Shown: in pieces, positions 1-9,001 of the stretch
Layout of the letters: each line of letters starts with the position of its first letter
How positions within the stretch are numbered: the stretch's first letter is position 1
DNA from: Pseudomonas sp. HN11
Lineage (GTDB): Bacteria > Pseudomonadota > Gammaproteobacteria > Pseudomonadales > Pseudomonadaceae
Direction: 5' to 3'
DNA: 64,000 bases
Assembly: GCF_021390155.1 (NCBI RefSeq)
Contig: NZ_CP089985.1
Coordinates: 4,971,001-5,035,000 of the forward strand
Position numbers and translations under genes: made by a program
The notes under the pieces: model-generated
The model's database searches: none
Told to the model about the DNA's origin: nothing
The model's input: only the letters and a program-made list of their open reading frames with translations

Positions 1-11
1 ACTGTCAGTTT

Positions 12-80
12 TCAGCTCCAAGCGGCAAGTCAAAAGCTCTTCACTTGAAGCTTGCGGCTCGCCACTTGAAGCTGCCGCCC
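12..80. repeat. Short CAAGCTT-rich intergenic repeat (REP-like)
   Basis: This stretch is built from repeated elements such as CAAG, ACTTGAAGCT and GCTTGCGGCT, with GGCA/TGCC ends that allow an imperfect hairpin. The same vocabulary recurs between gcvP and sdaA at 16605-16686. It resembles the dispersed extragenic repeats common in fluorescent pseudomonads. The rest of the 181-base left edge holds no gene I can support. The repeat boundaries are approximate. Confidence 0.4.
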
Positions 81-181
81 TCGCCCTTACCAAACCTTTA
101 CCCTCCCCTGACGGCGGCTGACCTTGATCTCCGTAATCTACTCACATCCGGACTCACCGGAATAGAGACAGGAGAATCACC

Positions 182-646
182 ATGCGCAAGACCCTTATCG
201 CTTTGATGTTCGCCGCTGCCCTGCCAACCGTTGCCATGGCGGCAATGCCCGAAGGCCCAGGCCCGATGGGCGGCCCGGAAGGTCACATGATGGGTGGCCC
301 GGGCCACGGCGGTGAACACGGTCCACGTGGCAAAGGCGGTCCCTTCAGCCAACTGGACCTGAGCAAGGAACAGCGCGAGCAGATCGGCAAGTTGATGGGC
401 GACCAATGGCACGCTCGCAAAGACCTGACCAAGAAGTACCTGGACAAACTGCCCGCCGCTGACCAGAAAGCCATGCAGGACGAAATCGCCGCCGGCAAGC
501 AGAAAACCCGGGCGGACATCCGTGCGGTCCTCAAGCCTGACCAGCAGAAGAAGTTCGACGAGATCGTCAAGCAGCAAGAACAGCGCCGCGCCGAATGGAA
601 GGAATTCCAGGCCTGGAAAGCGCAACAGCCGCAAAAAGCGCAATAA
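182..646 (+). CDS. Spy/CpxP-family periplasmic stress protein (LTXXQ motif)
   Basis: Small periplasmic protein of 154 residues. A signal peptide ends near VAMA (residue 20). Residues 22-53 are rich in Gly, Pro, Met and His, which could bind metal. The helical core carries two LTXXQ-like motifs, LSKEQ (60-64) and LKPDQ (117-121), the signature of the Spy/CpxP/ZraP family of envelope chaperones and signalling inhibitors. The ATG has AGGAG eight bases upstream. A sensor kinase follows 68 bases downstream, behind a hairpin. In related systems such proteins dampen the cognate kinase and are induced by envelope stress or metals; that role here is inferred from position. The class call is secure, the partner less so. 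Confidence 0.85.
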   Translation: MRKTLIALMFAAALPTVAMAAMPEGPGPMGGPEGHMMGGPGHGGEHGPRGKGGPFSQLDLSKEQREQIGKLMGDQWHARKDLTKKYLDKLPAADQKAMQDEIAAGKQKTRADIRAVLKPDQQKKFDEIVKQQEQRRAEWKEFQAWKAQQPQKAQ

Positions 647-667
647 TGCCCACGCGTTAACACTCCC

Positions 668-696
668 AGCCCAGTGGCTCGCGCCGCTGGGCTTTT
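668..696 (+). terminator. Hairpin with short T-run between the Spy-like gene and the kinase
   Basis: The arms AGCCCAGTGGC (668-678) and GCCGCTGGGCT (683-693) pair along 11 bases with one G-T wobble around a TCGC loop, and are followed by TTTT. It looks like a weak or partial intrinsic terminator that would give the periplasmic protein more transcript than the kinase behind it. Confidence 0.6.
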
Positions 697-714
697 CCTG
701 TTTGAGGGTTTCCT

Positions 715-2058
715 GTGCGTTCATTGTTCTGGCGCATCCTGGCCAGTTTCTGGCTGGCCATCGCCTTGGTTGCCGGGTTGTCGATCCTGCTGGGGCATAT
801 GCTTAATCAAGATGCCTGGATTCTCAGCCGTCACCCCGGCCTCAATAACCTGGCCGAAGAGTGGACCCAACTCTACGAAGCCCAGGGCGAGGACGCTGCC
901 CAGGATTTGCTGCAACAGCGCAAACGCCAGTACCACATCGACGTGCAAGTGCTGAATGAAAGCGGCGAGCCGGTGGTGCGCGGTACCTTTCCGCGCCGCG
1001 CCGCCGCCTTCGAAGCACGCCAGAATGACAGCCAGGACGGCCACCTGCCCTGGCGGCGCCTGACCGCCGAGTACACCAGCGAAAAAACCGGCAACACCTA
1101 CCTGCTGATCTACCGCATTCCTCACCCGGAGCTCGACGCCTGGCACCGCAGCAGCCTGCTCTGGCCCCTGAGTGCATTGGCGATTGCATTGGTGGTGCTG
1201 ACCCTGTTCAGCCTCTTGGTGACACTGTCCATCACTCGTCCACTCAGCCGTTTGCGCGGCGCGGTGCATGACCTCGGCCAGACCACTTACCAGCAGAACA
1301 GCCTGGCGCGCCTGGCCAACCGTCGTGATGAATTCGGCGTGCTGGCCACCGATTTCAACCGCATGGGCGCACGCCTGCAAAGCCTGATCGGCAGTCAGCG
1401 CCAGTTGCTGCGCGATGTGTCCCACGAATTGCGCTCGCCCCTGGCGCGCTTGCGCATCGCCCTGGCCTTGGCCGAGCGCGCCAGCCCCGAAGAGCGCGAA
1501 AAACTCTGGCCCCGCCTGACCCTCGAATGCGACCGACTGGAAGCGTTGATCAGCGAGATCCTGGTACTGGCCCGCGTCGATGCCGACAACGCCAGTGCCG
1601 AAGAGGTCGATCTCAACACCTTGCTCAAAACCCTGCAGAAGGACGCCCAACTGAGCGCGCCCGACCAAGTGGTGCAACTGAGCACCGAAACCGACCTGCA
1701 CCTCAAAGGCTGGCCGACCATGATCGAGCGCGCGGTGGACAACCTGCTGCGTAATGCCCAGCGCTTCAATCCACAAAACCAGGCGATTGAATTGCAGGCC
1801 CAGCGTCTGGGCGAACGCATCCTGATCAGCGTGCGCGACCACGGCCCCGGCGTTGAGACCGAACACTTGAGCCAGCTGGGCGAACCCTTCTACCGCGCCC
1901 CCGGCCAGACCGCACAAGGCCACGGCCTGGGCCTGGCGATTGCACGTCGCGCCGCCGAACGCCATGGCGGCAGCCTGATCCTGGCCAACCACCCCGACGG
2001 CGGCTTTATCGCCAGCATTGACCTGCCGTTGGAGCCTGGGGTTGCCACACCGGCCTGA
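715..2058 (+). CDS. Two-component sensor histidine kinase, CpxA-like
   Basis: Membrane sensor kinase of 447 residues. One transmembrane helix lies near residues 8-28 and a second near 147-170, enclosing a periplasmic sensor of about 115 residues. A HAMP linker follows, then the HisKA dimerisation helix with the phospho-acceptor in SHELRSP (His237). The ATPase has its N box (NLLRNA), G1 box (DHGPGVE) and G2 box (GHGLGLAI). The start is GTG at 715 with GAGG upstream. No response regulator gene lies on either side; the next gene is a CoA-transferase. The partner may lie left of the window or elsewhere. Pairing with the Spy-like gene suggests envelope-stress or metal sensing. Confidence 0.88.
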   Translation: MRSLFWRILASFWLAIALVAGLSILLGHMLNQDAWILSRHPGLNNLAEEWTQLYEAQGEDAAQDLLQQRKRQYHIDVQVLNESGEPVVRGTFPRRAAAFEARQNDSQDGHLPWRRLTAEYTSEKTGNTYLLIYRIPHPELDAWHRSSLLWPLSALAIALVVLTLFSLLVTLSITRPLSRLRGAVHDLGQTTYQQNSLARLANRRDEFGVLATDFNRMGARLQSLIGSQRQLLRDVSHELRSPLARLRIALALAERASPEEREKLWPRLTLECDRLEALISEILVLARVDADNASAEEVDLNTLLKTLQKDAQLSAPDQVVQLSTETDLHLKGWPTMIERAVDNLLRNAQRFNPQNQAIELQAQRLGERILISVRDHGPGVETEHLSQLGEPFYRAPGQTAQGHGLGLAIARRAAERHGGSLILANHPDGGFIASIDLPLEPGVATPA

Positions 2059-2098
2059 TGATCTTCTATAGTGGCCCTTCTCTTACGGAGGGCCTTTG

Positions 2099-3448
2099 AT
2101 GACTGACCTGCTGACCCCCATCCAAGCCGCACTCGATCTACCGCAAACGCCGCTGACCTTTGCCGAAGCCGGCGCCCTGCCTTCGACCTTCGCCGTGACC
2201 GACCTGGCCAGCGCCAGCATCGGGGCCGCCGGGCAGGCCGTGGCACAGCTGATCCAGCAACAGACCGGGCGCCTGCCCAGCGTCACTGTGGACCGACGCC
2301 TCGCGTCCTTCTGGTTCTCGTCTTCGATGCGTCCAGTGGGCTGGCAAGTACCGCCCCTGTGGGACCCGGTGGCCGGCGACTACGCCAGCGCCGATGGCTG
2401 GATTCGCCTGCACACCAACGCGCCCCATCACCGTGCGGCCGCGGAACGAGTGTTGGGAAAGGTGACCGACCGAGCCGAAATGGCCGCCAAGGTCGCTAAA
2501 TGGAACGCCGCCGAACTGGAACAGGCGATTGTCGATGAGGGCGGTTGCGCCGCGCAGATGCGTGACTGGCAAGCGTGGCAGGCACACCCCCAAGGTTTGG
2601 CGGTGAATGCCGAGAAACTGGTGCAGCGCCAAACTTTTGTGACAACCACCGACAAGCCTTGGCTCGGCTCGGTTGCGCGGCCATTGGCGGGCCTCAAGGT
2701 ATTGGACCTGACCCGCGTGTTGGCCGGCCCGGTAGCCAGCCGCTTTCTCGCAGGCCTGGGCGCTGACGTGCTACGCATCGACTCACCCACCTGGAACGAA
2801 CCCGGCGTGGTGCCGGAAATGACCCTGGGCAAACGCTGCGCCCGCCTGGATTTGAAAAGCCGGGAAGGTCGAAAGGTTTTCGAAACTCTCCTCAAGGAGG
2901 CCGACATCCTGTTCCACGGCTACCGCGCCGATGCCTTGGAACAGCTGGGCTACACCGCCGACGCATTGCAAACCCTCGCGCCCGGCCTGATTGACGTGAG
3001 CCTTAACGCCTATGGCTGGAGCGGCCCGTGGCGCAATCGCCGGGGTTTCGACAGCCTGGTGCAGATGAGCAGCGGGATCGCCGCCGCAGGCATGGCCTGG
3101 AAACAGGCGGACAAACCGGTGCCCCTGCCGTTGCAGGCGTTGGATCACGCCACCGGGTACTTGATGGCGGCCAGTGCGATCCAGGCGGTCAGCGAACGGT
3201 TGAAGTCCGGCCGGGGTGGTTCGGCGCGGTTGTCATTGGCGCGTACGGCGACCTTGTTGGTGGAGGCTGGACAAGTGCCGAAACAGCCAGCGTTACGCGC
3301 CGAGGAACCTACTGATCAAGGCTTGGTCGTGGAGCAGACAGCCTGGGGCCAGGCGCATCGATTATTACCGCCGGTGACCATCAGCGGCACGCCGTTGCAG
3401 TGGGATCTACCCGCAGGGGAATTGGGGTCACACCGGCCTCAGTGGTGA
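2099..3448 (+). CDS. Class III CoA-transferase (CaiB/BaiF family)
   Basis: Protein of 449 residues from the ATG at 2099, which has ACGGAG eight bases upstream; a TTG three bases earlier is less likely. The conserved family core begins near residue 200 with LKVLDLTRVLAGP, then GADVLRID and the LKSREGRK segment. Family members move CoA between carboxylic acids through an acyl-Asp intermediate. The first 190 residues are a less conserved half that also looks CaiB-like, so the gene may be a tandem or long-form member. Substrate and pathway cannot be read from the sequence or from the neighbours. It follows the kinase gene by 40 bases and ends just before a REPIN. Confidence 0.85.
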   Translation: MTDLLTPIQAALDLPQTPLTFAEAGALPSTFAVTDLASASIGAAGQAVAQLIQQQTGRLPSVTVDRRLASFWFSSSMRPVGWQVPPLWDPVAGDYASADGWIRLHTNAPHHRAAAERVLGKVTDRAEMAAKVAKWNAAELEQAIVDEGGCAAQMRDWQAWQAHPQGLAVNAEKLVQRQTFVTTTDKPWLGSVARPLAGLKVLDLTRVLAGPVASRFLAGLGADVLRIDSPTWNEPGVVPEMTLGKRCARLDLKSREGRKVFETLLKEADILFHGYRADALEQLGYTADALQTLAPGLIDVSLNAYGWSGPWRNRRGFDSLVQMSSGIAAAGMAWKQADKPVPLPLQALDHATGYLMAASAIQAVSERLKSGRGGSARLSLARTATLLVEAGQVPKQPALRAEEPTDQGLVVEQTAWGQAHRLLPPVTISGTPLQWDLPAGELGSHRPQW

Positions 3449-3461
3449 CATTAAGTCCGCA

Positions 3462-3539
3462 TTCGCGAGCAAGCCCGCTCCCACATTCGACCGCATTCCA
3501 TGGATGTACTCGGTCAAAATGTGGGGGCTTGCTCGCGAA
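3462..3539. repeat. REPIN: two inverted REP sequences
   Basis: The arm TTCGCGAGCAAGCCCGCTCC begins at 3462. An inverted partner, ATGTGGGGGCTTGCTCGCGA, lies at 3519-3538, about 30 bases after the first arm ends. This is the doublet form of REP sequence mobilised by RAYT transposases in fluorescent pseudomonads. It sits between the convergent CoA-transferase and alkA genes, the usual extragenic place. The two arms differ at one position (CGCTC against CCCAC context), so they come from slightly diverged copies. Confidence 0.88.
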
Positions 3540-3558
3540 GAGGCCAGTACAGGCACTC

Positions 3559-4422
3559 TTAATCTGCCCGCTGCAACGACGTCCACAAATGCTGCGCCGC
3601 ATAAGCCCGAAGCGGTCGCCAAGCCTCGGCCCGCATCAGCAACTGTCGCGCGGAAACCGACCCACCTTCCAACGCCGCCAGCGCATTGATCAACCCGATA
3701 TCCCCCGAGGCAAACGCATCCGCCTCACGCATCTGGCGCATGGCGATGTACTGCGCCGTCCAGTCGCCAATCCCCGGCAACGCCACCAACCGCGCCACGG
3801 ACTCCTTGAGGCTGGCCTGGGGTTCGAACAATCGGGGATCATCCAGAAATGCCTGGGCGACACCCGACAACGTGCGCCCACGTGCCTTGGGCATGCCCAG
3901 CGTCGCCAGGTCCGCCGCCGCCAACACCTCGGCGGTGGGGAACACATGGGTGATACCGGCATGCGGCGTTGCCAATGGCTGCCCGTATTGCGTCACCAAC
4001 CTGCCCGCCAGACGAATCGCGGCCACCACAGTGATTTGCTGGCCCAACACCGCGCGAATCGCCAGCTCCAGGCCATCCCAGGTGCCCGGTACACGCAAGC
4101 CCGGGCGCGCTGCAACCAGTTGCGCCATCAACGGGTCCGCCGCCAATTGCGGGTTGATCAACTGGGGCTGTGCGTCCAGATCGAACATGTTGCGCAGGCG
4201 CCGTTCGATCTCAGGCAACGCCGCCGTTTCTGGAAAATCCACCACCACGTCCAACCCATCGCCGGCACTCATTGCCACGCTGATCCAGCCATGCTGCCCG
4301 CCTAGGCTGATACTGCGGCGATACACGCCAACCTCGACCGTCTCCATCCCGGAGATCGCCCGCGCCGACAGAAAACCCACCATCGCCGCCCAGTCATACG
4401 GCGGTTGATACGCCAGTCTCAC
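3559..4422 (-). CDS. alkA: DNA-3-methyladenine glycosylase II (AlkA)
   Basis: Base-excision repair enzyme of 287 residues that removes alkylated purines and other damaged bases. An N-terminal TBP-like domain (about 1-105) precedes the helix-hairpin-helix glycosylase core. The core shows AVLGQQITV (124-132), the HhH hairpin LPGIGDWTAQY (215-225) and the catalytic aspartate in ASGDIGL (Asp241, matching E. coli Asp238). No Ada domain is fused to it. Its ATG overlaps the TGA stop of the ArcD-like gene by four bases (ATGA), so translation is probably coupled to an amino-acid antiporter, an odd partnership for a repair gene. Confidence 0.93.
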   Translation of the reverse strand: MRLAYQPPYDWAAMVGFLSARAISGMETVEVGVYRRSISLGGQHGWISVAMSAGDGLDVVVDFPETAALPEIERRLRNMFDLDAQPQLINPQLAADPLMAQLVAARPGLRVPGTWDGLELAIRAVLGQQITVVAAIRLAGRLVTQYGQPLATPHAGITHVFPTAEVLAAADLATLGMPKARGRTLSGVAQAFLDDPRLFEPQASLKESVARLVALPGIGDWTAQYIAMRQMREADAFASGDIGLINALAALEGGSVSARQLLMRAEAWRPLRAYAAQHLWTSLQRAD

Positions 4423-5846
4423 AACGACAACGCTCCGCTGTACAACCCATACGCCGCCAGCCCTGCGCCAGCGCTCACGCAGCTGAAAATGCCTTTTTCC
4501 ATGGGGGTGAACAATGGCTGACCCTGCTCACGCTTGGCGAGGGCAAACAGGATCACGCCCGGCGCATACAACAGCGCCGACAACAGCAAGTACTTCAAGC
4601 CCCCGGCGTAGAGCAGCCATACGGCGTAGCTGAGAGCAATCAGGGCCACCAGCAAGTCCCTCATGCGCTGGCCACGGGCGCCCATGTAGGTTTCGCCACG
4701 TCCGCTCAACAGCACCGCATAGGCCGCCGACCACAGGTAGGGCACCAGGATCATCGAGGAAGCCAGGTAGATCAGGGTGGTGTAGGTACTGTGGGAAAAC
4801 AGCGTGATCACCAGAAAGAGCTGGATCATCACATTAGTCAGCCACAACGCATTGACCGGCACCTGGTTAGCGTTTTCCTTTTCCAGGAAGGCCGGCATGG
4901 TCTTGTCATGGGCGGTGGCGTAGAGGATTTCCGCGCAGAGCAACGCCCAGGACAACAAGGCACCGAGCAGCGACACCGCCAGGCCGATGCTGATCGCCAT
5001 CGCGCCCCAGGGGCCGACGATATGCTCCAGCACACCGGTCAGCGACGGATTTTGCAATTGCGCAAGTTCCGGCTGGCTCATGATCCCCAGGGACAGCACG
5101 TTCACCAGCACCAGCAACGCCAGCACACCGAGAAAACCGATCACTGTGGCGCGGCCTACATCCGAGCGTTTCTCGGCCCGCGCCGAGTACACACTGGCGC
5201 CTTCGATGCCGATGAACACAAATACGGTGACCAACATCATGTTGCGCACCTGGTCCACCACACTGCCGATCTTCGGGTTGCCCAGGCCCCAGATGTCCCG
5301 GGTAAAAATATCCGCCTTGAACGCCACGGCGGCGATCACGATGAACATCAGCAACGGCACAATCTTGGCGACCGTAGTGATCTGGTTGATGAACGCTGCC
5401 TCTTTGATCCCACGCAGTACCAGGAAATGCACGGCCCACAGCAGCAACGACGCGCAACCGATGGCCACCGGCGTGTTGCCCTGGCCGAACGCCGGGAAAA
5501 AATAGCCGAGGGTACTGAATAGCAACACGAAGTAACCAACGTTGCCCATCCACGCGCTGATCCAGTAACCCCAGGCGGACGAGAAGCCCATGTAATCGCC
5601 AAAACCCGCCTTGGCATAGGCATACACACCTGAATCCAATTCGGGTTTGCGATTGGCCAGGGTCTGGAACACGAACGCGAGGGTCAGCATACCCACGGCG
5701 GTGATCGCCCAGCCGATCAACACGGCACCGACTTCGGCGCGCGCGGCCATGTTTTGCGGCAAGGAAAAAATTCCCCCACCGATCATGGAGCCCACCACCA
5801 GGGCGATCAGGGCGCTGAGTCGAAGTTTCTGGGCCGGCTGGGACAT
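4419..5846 (-). CDS. Arginine/ornithine antiporter, second ArcD-like copy
   Basis: APC-superfamily antiporter of 475 residues with about 12 membrane helices. The N-terminal glycine motif VVGSMIGGGIFSLP and the segments GVYAYAKAGFGDY and LRGIKEAAFIN are nearly identical to those of the ArcD encoded at 6282-7709, facing the opposite way. The ATG at 5846 has AGGAG five bases upstream; an upstream GTG at 5852 lies too close to that site. It should exchange arginine for ornithine or a related basic amino acid across the inner membrane. It is not followed by arc enzymes but by alkA, overlapping it by four bases. It probably arose by an inverted duplication of arcD followed by divergence. Confidence 0.88.
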   Translation of the reverse strand: MSQPAQKLRLSALIALVVGSMIGGGIFSLPQNMAARAEVGAVLIGWAITAVGMLTLAFVFQTLANRKPELDSGVYAYAKAGFGDYMGFSSAWGYWISAWMGNVGYFVLLFSTLGYFFPAFGQGNTPVAIGCASLLLWAVHFLVLRGIKEAAFINQITTVAKIVPLLMFIVIAAVAFKADIFTRDIWGLGNPKIGSVVDQVRNMMLVTVFVFIGIEGASVYSARAEKRSDVGRATVIGFLGVLALLVLVNVLSLGIMSQPELAQLQNPSLTGVLEHIVGPWGAMAISIGLAVSLLGALLSWALLCAEILYATAHDKTMPAFLEKENANQVPVNALWLTNVMIQLFLVITLFSHSTYTTLIYLASSMILVPYLWSAAYAVLLSGRGETYMGARGQRMRDLLVALIALSYAVWLLYAGGLKYLLLSALLYAPGVILFALAKREQGQPLFTPMEKGIFSCVSAGAGLAAYGLYSGALSL

Positions 5847-6281
5847 TAACACTCCTGGGTAAATACAATGTGAGATGACAACCGTGCACTCAACTAATCA
5901 ACTCTGCGAGTTTAGCGTTTATTAGAGACCGCGATAAAACCGCCAGGCTCATAACGTAATGGCATGTTTAGGCTTATTTAGAATTTAAATAGTGCACTTG
6001 CATTAATGTTTATAGTGCTTTTGTTAAGCCGTGGTCAAAAAGTTTGCACATCCGTAAAAACGGTCTAGTTTCAAACGTCCATGGCGTCGACTAAATGATT
6101 AACCAAAAACGGGAGAGACGGCTCTGCAAAGCGTCTTTCCGAGGACTTTCATCGCCCACGAGTTTCCAATCTGAATCATTAATTCACAATGGAATGTGCC
6201 AATGAAGTGATCTGAGTCAGCTGTTTGAATAGCGCACGGAATTATTCTGTGGTCTCTCTTCTCCTGCATTGGAGTTATGCA
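5847..6281. promoter_or_regulatory. Divergent promoter region between the two arcD paralogues
   Basis: This 435-base, AT-rich gap must hold promoters for both antiporter genes. Repeated TAGTGC elements occur near 5992 and 6013, and a short CGTAAAAACG palindrome lies near 6053. I looked for the ANR/FNR consensus TTGAT-N4-ATCAA, expected for an anaerobic arc operon, and did not find a convincing match. A partial ArgR-like half-site (TGGCGTCGACTAAA) lies near 6081. The control elements are therefore undefined. Confidence 0.5.
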
Positions 6282-7709
6282 ATGTCTGAATCTCCCGGAA
6301 AACTTCGACTCGGCGCACTGGTTGCGCTTGTCGTGGGCTCGATGATTGGCGGCGGGATCTTCTCACTGCCGCAAAATATGGCCGCCAGTGCCGATGTCGG
6401 CGCCGTGTTGATCGGCTGGGTGATTACCGCCATCGGCATGTTGACCCTCGCGTTCGTGTTCCAGACCCTGGCCAACCGCAAGCCCGACCTGGACGGCGGG
6501 GTATACGCCTACGCCAAGGCCGGTTTCGGCGACTACATGGGTTTCTCGTCCGCCTGGGGCTACTGGATCAGTGCCTGGCTGGGCAACGTGGGCTACTTCG
6601 TACTCTTGTTCAGCACCCTCGGTTACTTCTTCCCGCTATTTGGGGAGGGCAATACCCCTGCCGCGGTGATTGGCGCCTCGGTGCTGCTATGGGCCGTGCA
6701 TTTCCTGGTGCTGCGCGGCATCAAGGAAGCCGCGTTCATCAATCTGGTGACCACCGTCGCCAAGGTCGTGCCGCTGGTGCTGTTCGTGTTGATCGCGCTG
6801 TTTGCATTCAAGCTGGAGATCTTCACCGCTGACATCTGGGGCGTGAAAAACCCGTACCTGGGCAGTGTGATGAACCAGGTGCGCAACATGATGTTGGTCA
6901 CCGTGTGGGTGTTCATCGGCATCGAAGGCGCGAGTATCTTCTCGTCCCGTGCGGAAAAACGCTCCGACGTGGGCAAGGCCACCGTCATCGGTTTTATCAC
7001 CGTACTGCTGTTCCTGATGCTGGTGAACGTGTTGTCCCTGGGGATCATGACTCAGCCGGAGCTGGCCAAGCTGCAGAACCCGTCGATGGCCGCCGTGCTG
7101 GAGCATGTGGTGGGCCACTGGGGTGCGATGCTGATCAGCGTCGGCCTGATCATCTCGCTGCTGGGGGCGTTGCTGTCGTGGGTGCTGCTGTGTGCGGAGA
7201 TCATGTTCGCCGCCGCCAAGGACCACACCATGCCGGAGTTCCTGCGCAAGGAAAACGCCAACCACGTGCCGGTCAATGCCCTCTGGCTGACCAACGCCAT
7301 GGTGCAACTGTTCCTGGTGATCACGCTGTTCTCGGCCAGTACCTACCTGTCGCTGATCTACCTCGCCACCTCAATGATCCTGGTGCCTTACCTGTGGTCG
7401 GCGGCTTACGCGCTGCTGCTGGCGGTGCGTGGCGAGACCTACGAAAACGCCCTGAAAGAGCGCAAGAAAGACCTGTTCATCGGCACGATCGCCCTGGTGT
7501 ACGCGATCTGGCTGCTCTACGCCGGTGGCACCAAATACCTGCTGCTCTCCGCCCTGCTCTACGCCCCCGGCGCAATCCTGTTCGCCAAGGCCAAGCGTGA
7601 ACTGGGCAAACCGATTTTCACCAATGTCGAGAAGTTGATTTTCGCCGCAGTGGTCATTGGCGCCCTGGTGGCAGCCTATGGGCTCTACGACGGCTTCCTG
7701 ACCTTGTAA
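6282..7709 (+). CDS. arcD: Arginine/ornithine antiporter ArcD
   Basis: Inner-membrane antiporter of 475 residues from the ATG at 6282, with GGAG seven bases upstream. An in-frame extension to 6225 lacks a ribosome site. It has about 12 transmembrane helices and the APC motif VVGSMIGGGIFSLP near residue 20. It brings arginine in and takes ornithine out, so arginine deimination can run without net energy cost. It is the first gene of arcDABC, 24 bases before arcA. It is very similar to the divergent paralogue at 4419-5846. Confidence 0.95.
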   Translation: MSESPGKLRLGALVALVVGSMIGGGIFSLPQNMAASADVGAVLIGWVITAIGMLTLAFVFQTLANRKPDLDGGVYAYAKAGFGDYMGFSSAWGYWISAWLGNVGYFVLLFSTLGYFFPLFGEGNTPAAVIGASVLLWAVHFLVLRGIKEAAFINLVTTVAKVVPLVLFVLIALFAFKLEIFTADIWGVKNPYLGSVMNQVRNMMLVTVWVFIGIEGASIFSSRAEKRSDVGKATVIGFITVLLFLMLVNVLSLGIMTQPELAKLQNPSMAAVLEHVVGHWGAMLISVGLIISLLGALLSWVLLCAEIMFAAAKDHTMPEFLRKENANHVPVNALWLTNAMVQLFLVITLFSASTYLSLIYLATSMILVPYLWSAAYALLLAVRGETYENALKERKKDLFIGTIALVYAIWLLYAGGTKYLLLSALLYAPGAILFAKAKRELGKPIFTNVEKLIFAAVVIGALVAAYGLYDGFLTL

Positions 7710-7733
7710 CTTGTGTTTAACGGAGGATCTGTA

Positions 7734-8990
7734 ATGACCACGGAAAAAGTGAAGTACGGCGTACATTCCGAAGCCGGCAAACTGCGCAAAGTCATGGTGT
7801 GCTCCCCAGGCTTGGCCCACCAGCGGCTGACCCCCAACAACTGCGATGAACTGCTGTTCGATGACGTGCTATGGGTGGCCCAGGCCAAGCGCGATCATTT
7901 CGACTTCGTCACCAAGATGCGTGAGCGGGATATTGATGTGCTGGAAATGCACAACCTGCTGACCGACATCGTCGCCATCCCCGAAGCGCTGGATTGGATC
8001 CTGCAGCGCAAGATCACCGCCAACACCGTCGGCCTGGGCCTGGCGGATGAAGTCAGCTCCTGGCTGCGCAGCCTGGAGCCGCGCAAAATCAGCGAGTTCC
8101 TGATTGGGGGCGTGTCCGCCGATGACCTGCCGAGCAGCTTCGGTGGCAAGACCCTCGAGATGTTCCGCGATTTCCTAGGGCATTCGAGTTTCATCCTGCC
8201 GCCACTGCCCAACACTCAGTTCACTCGCGACACCACCTGCTGGATCTACGGCGGCGTGACGCTCAACCCGATGTACTGGCCGGCGCGACGCCAAGAGACT
8301 CTGCTGACCACCGCCATCTACAAATTCCACCCGGAGTTCACCAACGCCGACTTCCAGATCTGGTACGGCGACCCGGACCAGGAGCACGGCGCTTCCACCC
8401 TGGAAGGCGGCGACGTGATGCCGATTGGCAACGGCGTGGTCCTGATCGGCATGGGCGAGCGTTCGTCCCATCAGGCGATCGGCCAACTGGCGCGCAACCT
8501 GTTCAAGAACAAGGCGGTGGAGAAAGTCATCGTTGCCGGCCTGCCAAAATCCCGCGCGGCGATGCACCTGGACACCGTGTTCAGCTTCTGCGACCGCGAC
8601 CTGGTCACTATCTTTCCCGAAGTGGTCAACCAGATCGTGCCGTTCACCCTGCGCCCGGATGAAAGCAAGCCACATGGCATTGACATCCAACGCGAGAAAA
8701 CCAACTTCCTCGACACCGTCGCCGCCGCCCTCGGCCTCAAGGCCCTGCGCGTCGTCGAAACCGGCGGTAACAGCTTCGCCGCCGAACGCGAGCAGTGGGA
8801 CGACGGCAACAACGTGGTGGCCGTGGAGCCGGGCGTGGTGATCGGTTACGACCGCAACACTTCCACCAACACCCTGCTGCGCAAGGCCGGCGTGGAAGTC
8901 ATCACCATCAGCGCCGGTGAACTGGGCCGTGGCCGTGGCGGCGGCCACTGCATGACCTGCCCGATCATCCGCGACCCTATTGACTATTAA
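7734..8990 (+). CDS. arcA: Arginine deiminase
   Basis: Cytoplasmic enzyme of 418 residues that hydrolyses arginine to citrulline and ammonia, the first step of the arginine deiminase pathway. The ATG at 7734 has GGAGG seven bases upstream; a start seven codons earlier is not needed. Visible motifs include FTRDT, the EGGDVMPIG segment and the C-terminal GGGHCMTCP with the nucleophile Cys406, the same number as in the P. aeruginosa enzyme. Length and C-terminus match the family. It lies between arcD and arcB in a compact operon. Confidence 0.97.
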   Translation: MTTEKVKYGVHSEAGKLRKVMVCSPGLAHQRLTPNNCDELLFDDVLWVAQAKRDHFDFVTKMRERDIDVLEMHNLLTDIVAIPEALDWILQRKITANTVGLGLADEVSSWLRSLEPRKISEFLIGGVSADDLPSSFGGKTLEMFRDFLGHSSFILPPLPNTQFTRDTTCWIYGGVTLNPMYWPARRQETLLTTAIYKFHPEFTNADFQIWYGDPDQEHGASTLEGGDVMPIGNGVVLIGMGERSSHQAIGQLARNLFKNKAVEKVIVAGLPKSRAAMHLDTVFSFCDRDLVTIFPEVVNQIVPFTLRPDESKPHGIDIQREKTNFLDTVAAALGLKALRVVETGGNSFAAEREQWDDGNNVVAVEPGVVIGYDRNTSTNTLLRKAGVEVITISAGELGRGRGGGHCMTCPIIRDPIDY

Positions 8991-9001
8991 GGAGATCCAT
9001 C

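Noticed and set aside
86..103. Possible CpxR box (two GTAA-type half-sites on the minus strand) before the Spy-like gene
   Set aside because: The half-sites are 11 rather than 10 bases apart and the second is GTAAG, so the match is not good enough to call.
721..1992. Leftward open frame of 423 codons antisense to the sensor kinase
   Set aside because: Alanine- and glutamine-rich antisense shadow; the kinase motifs on the plus strand are clear.
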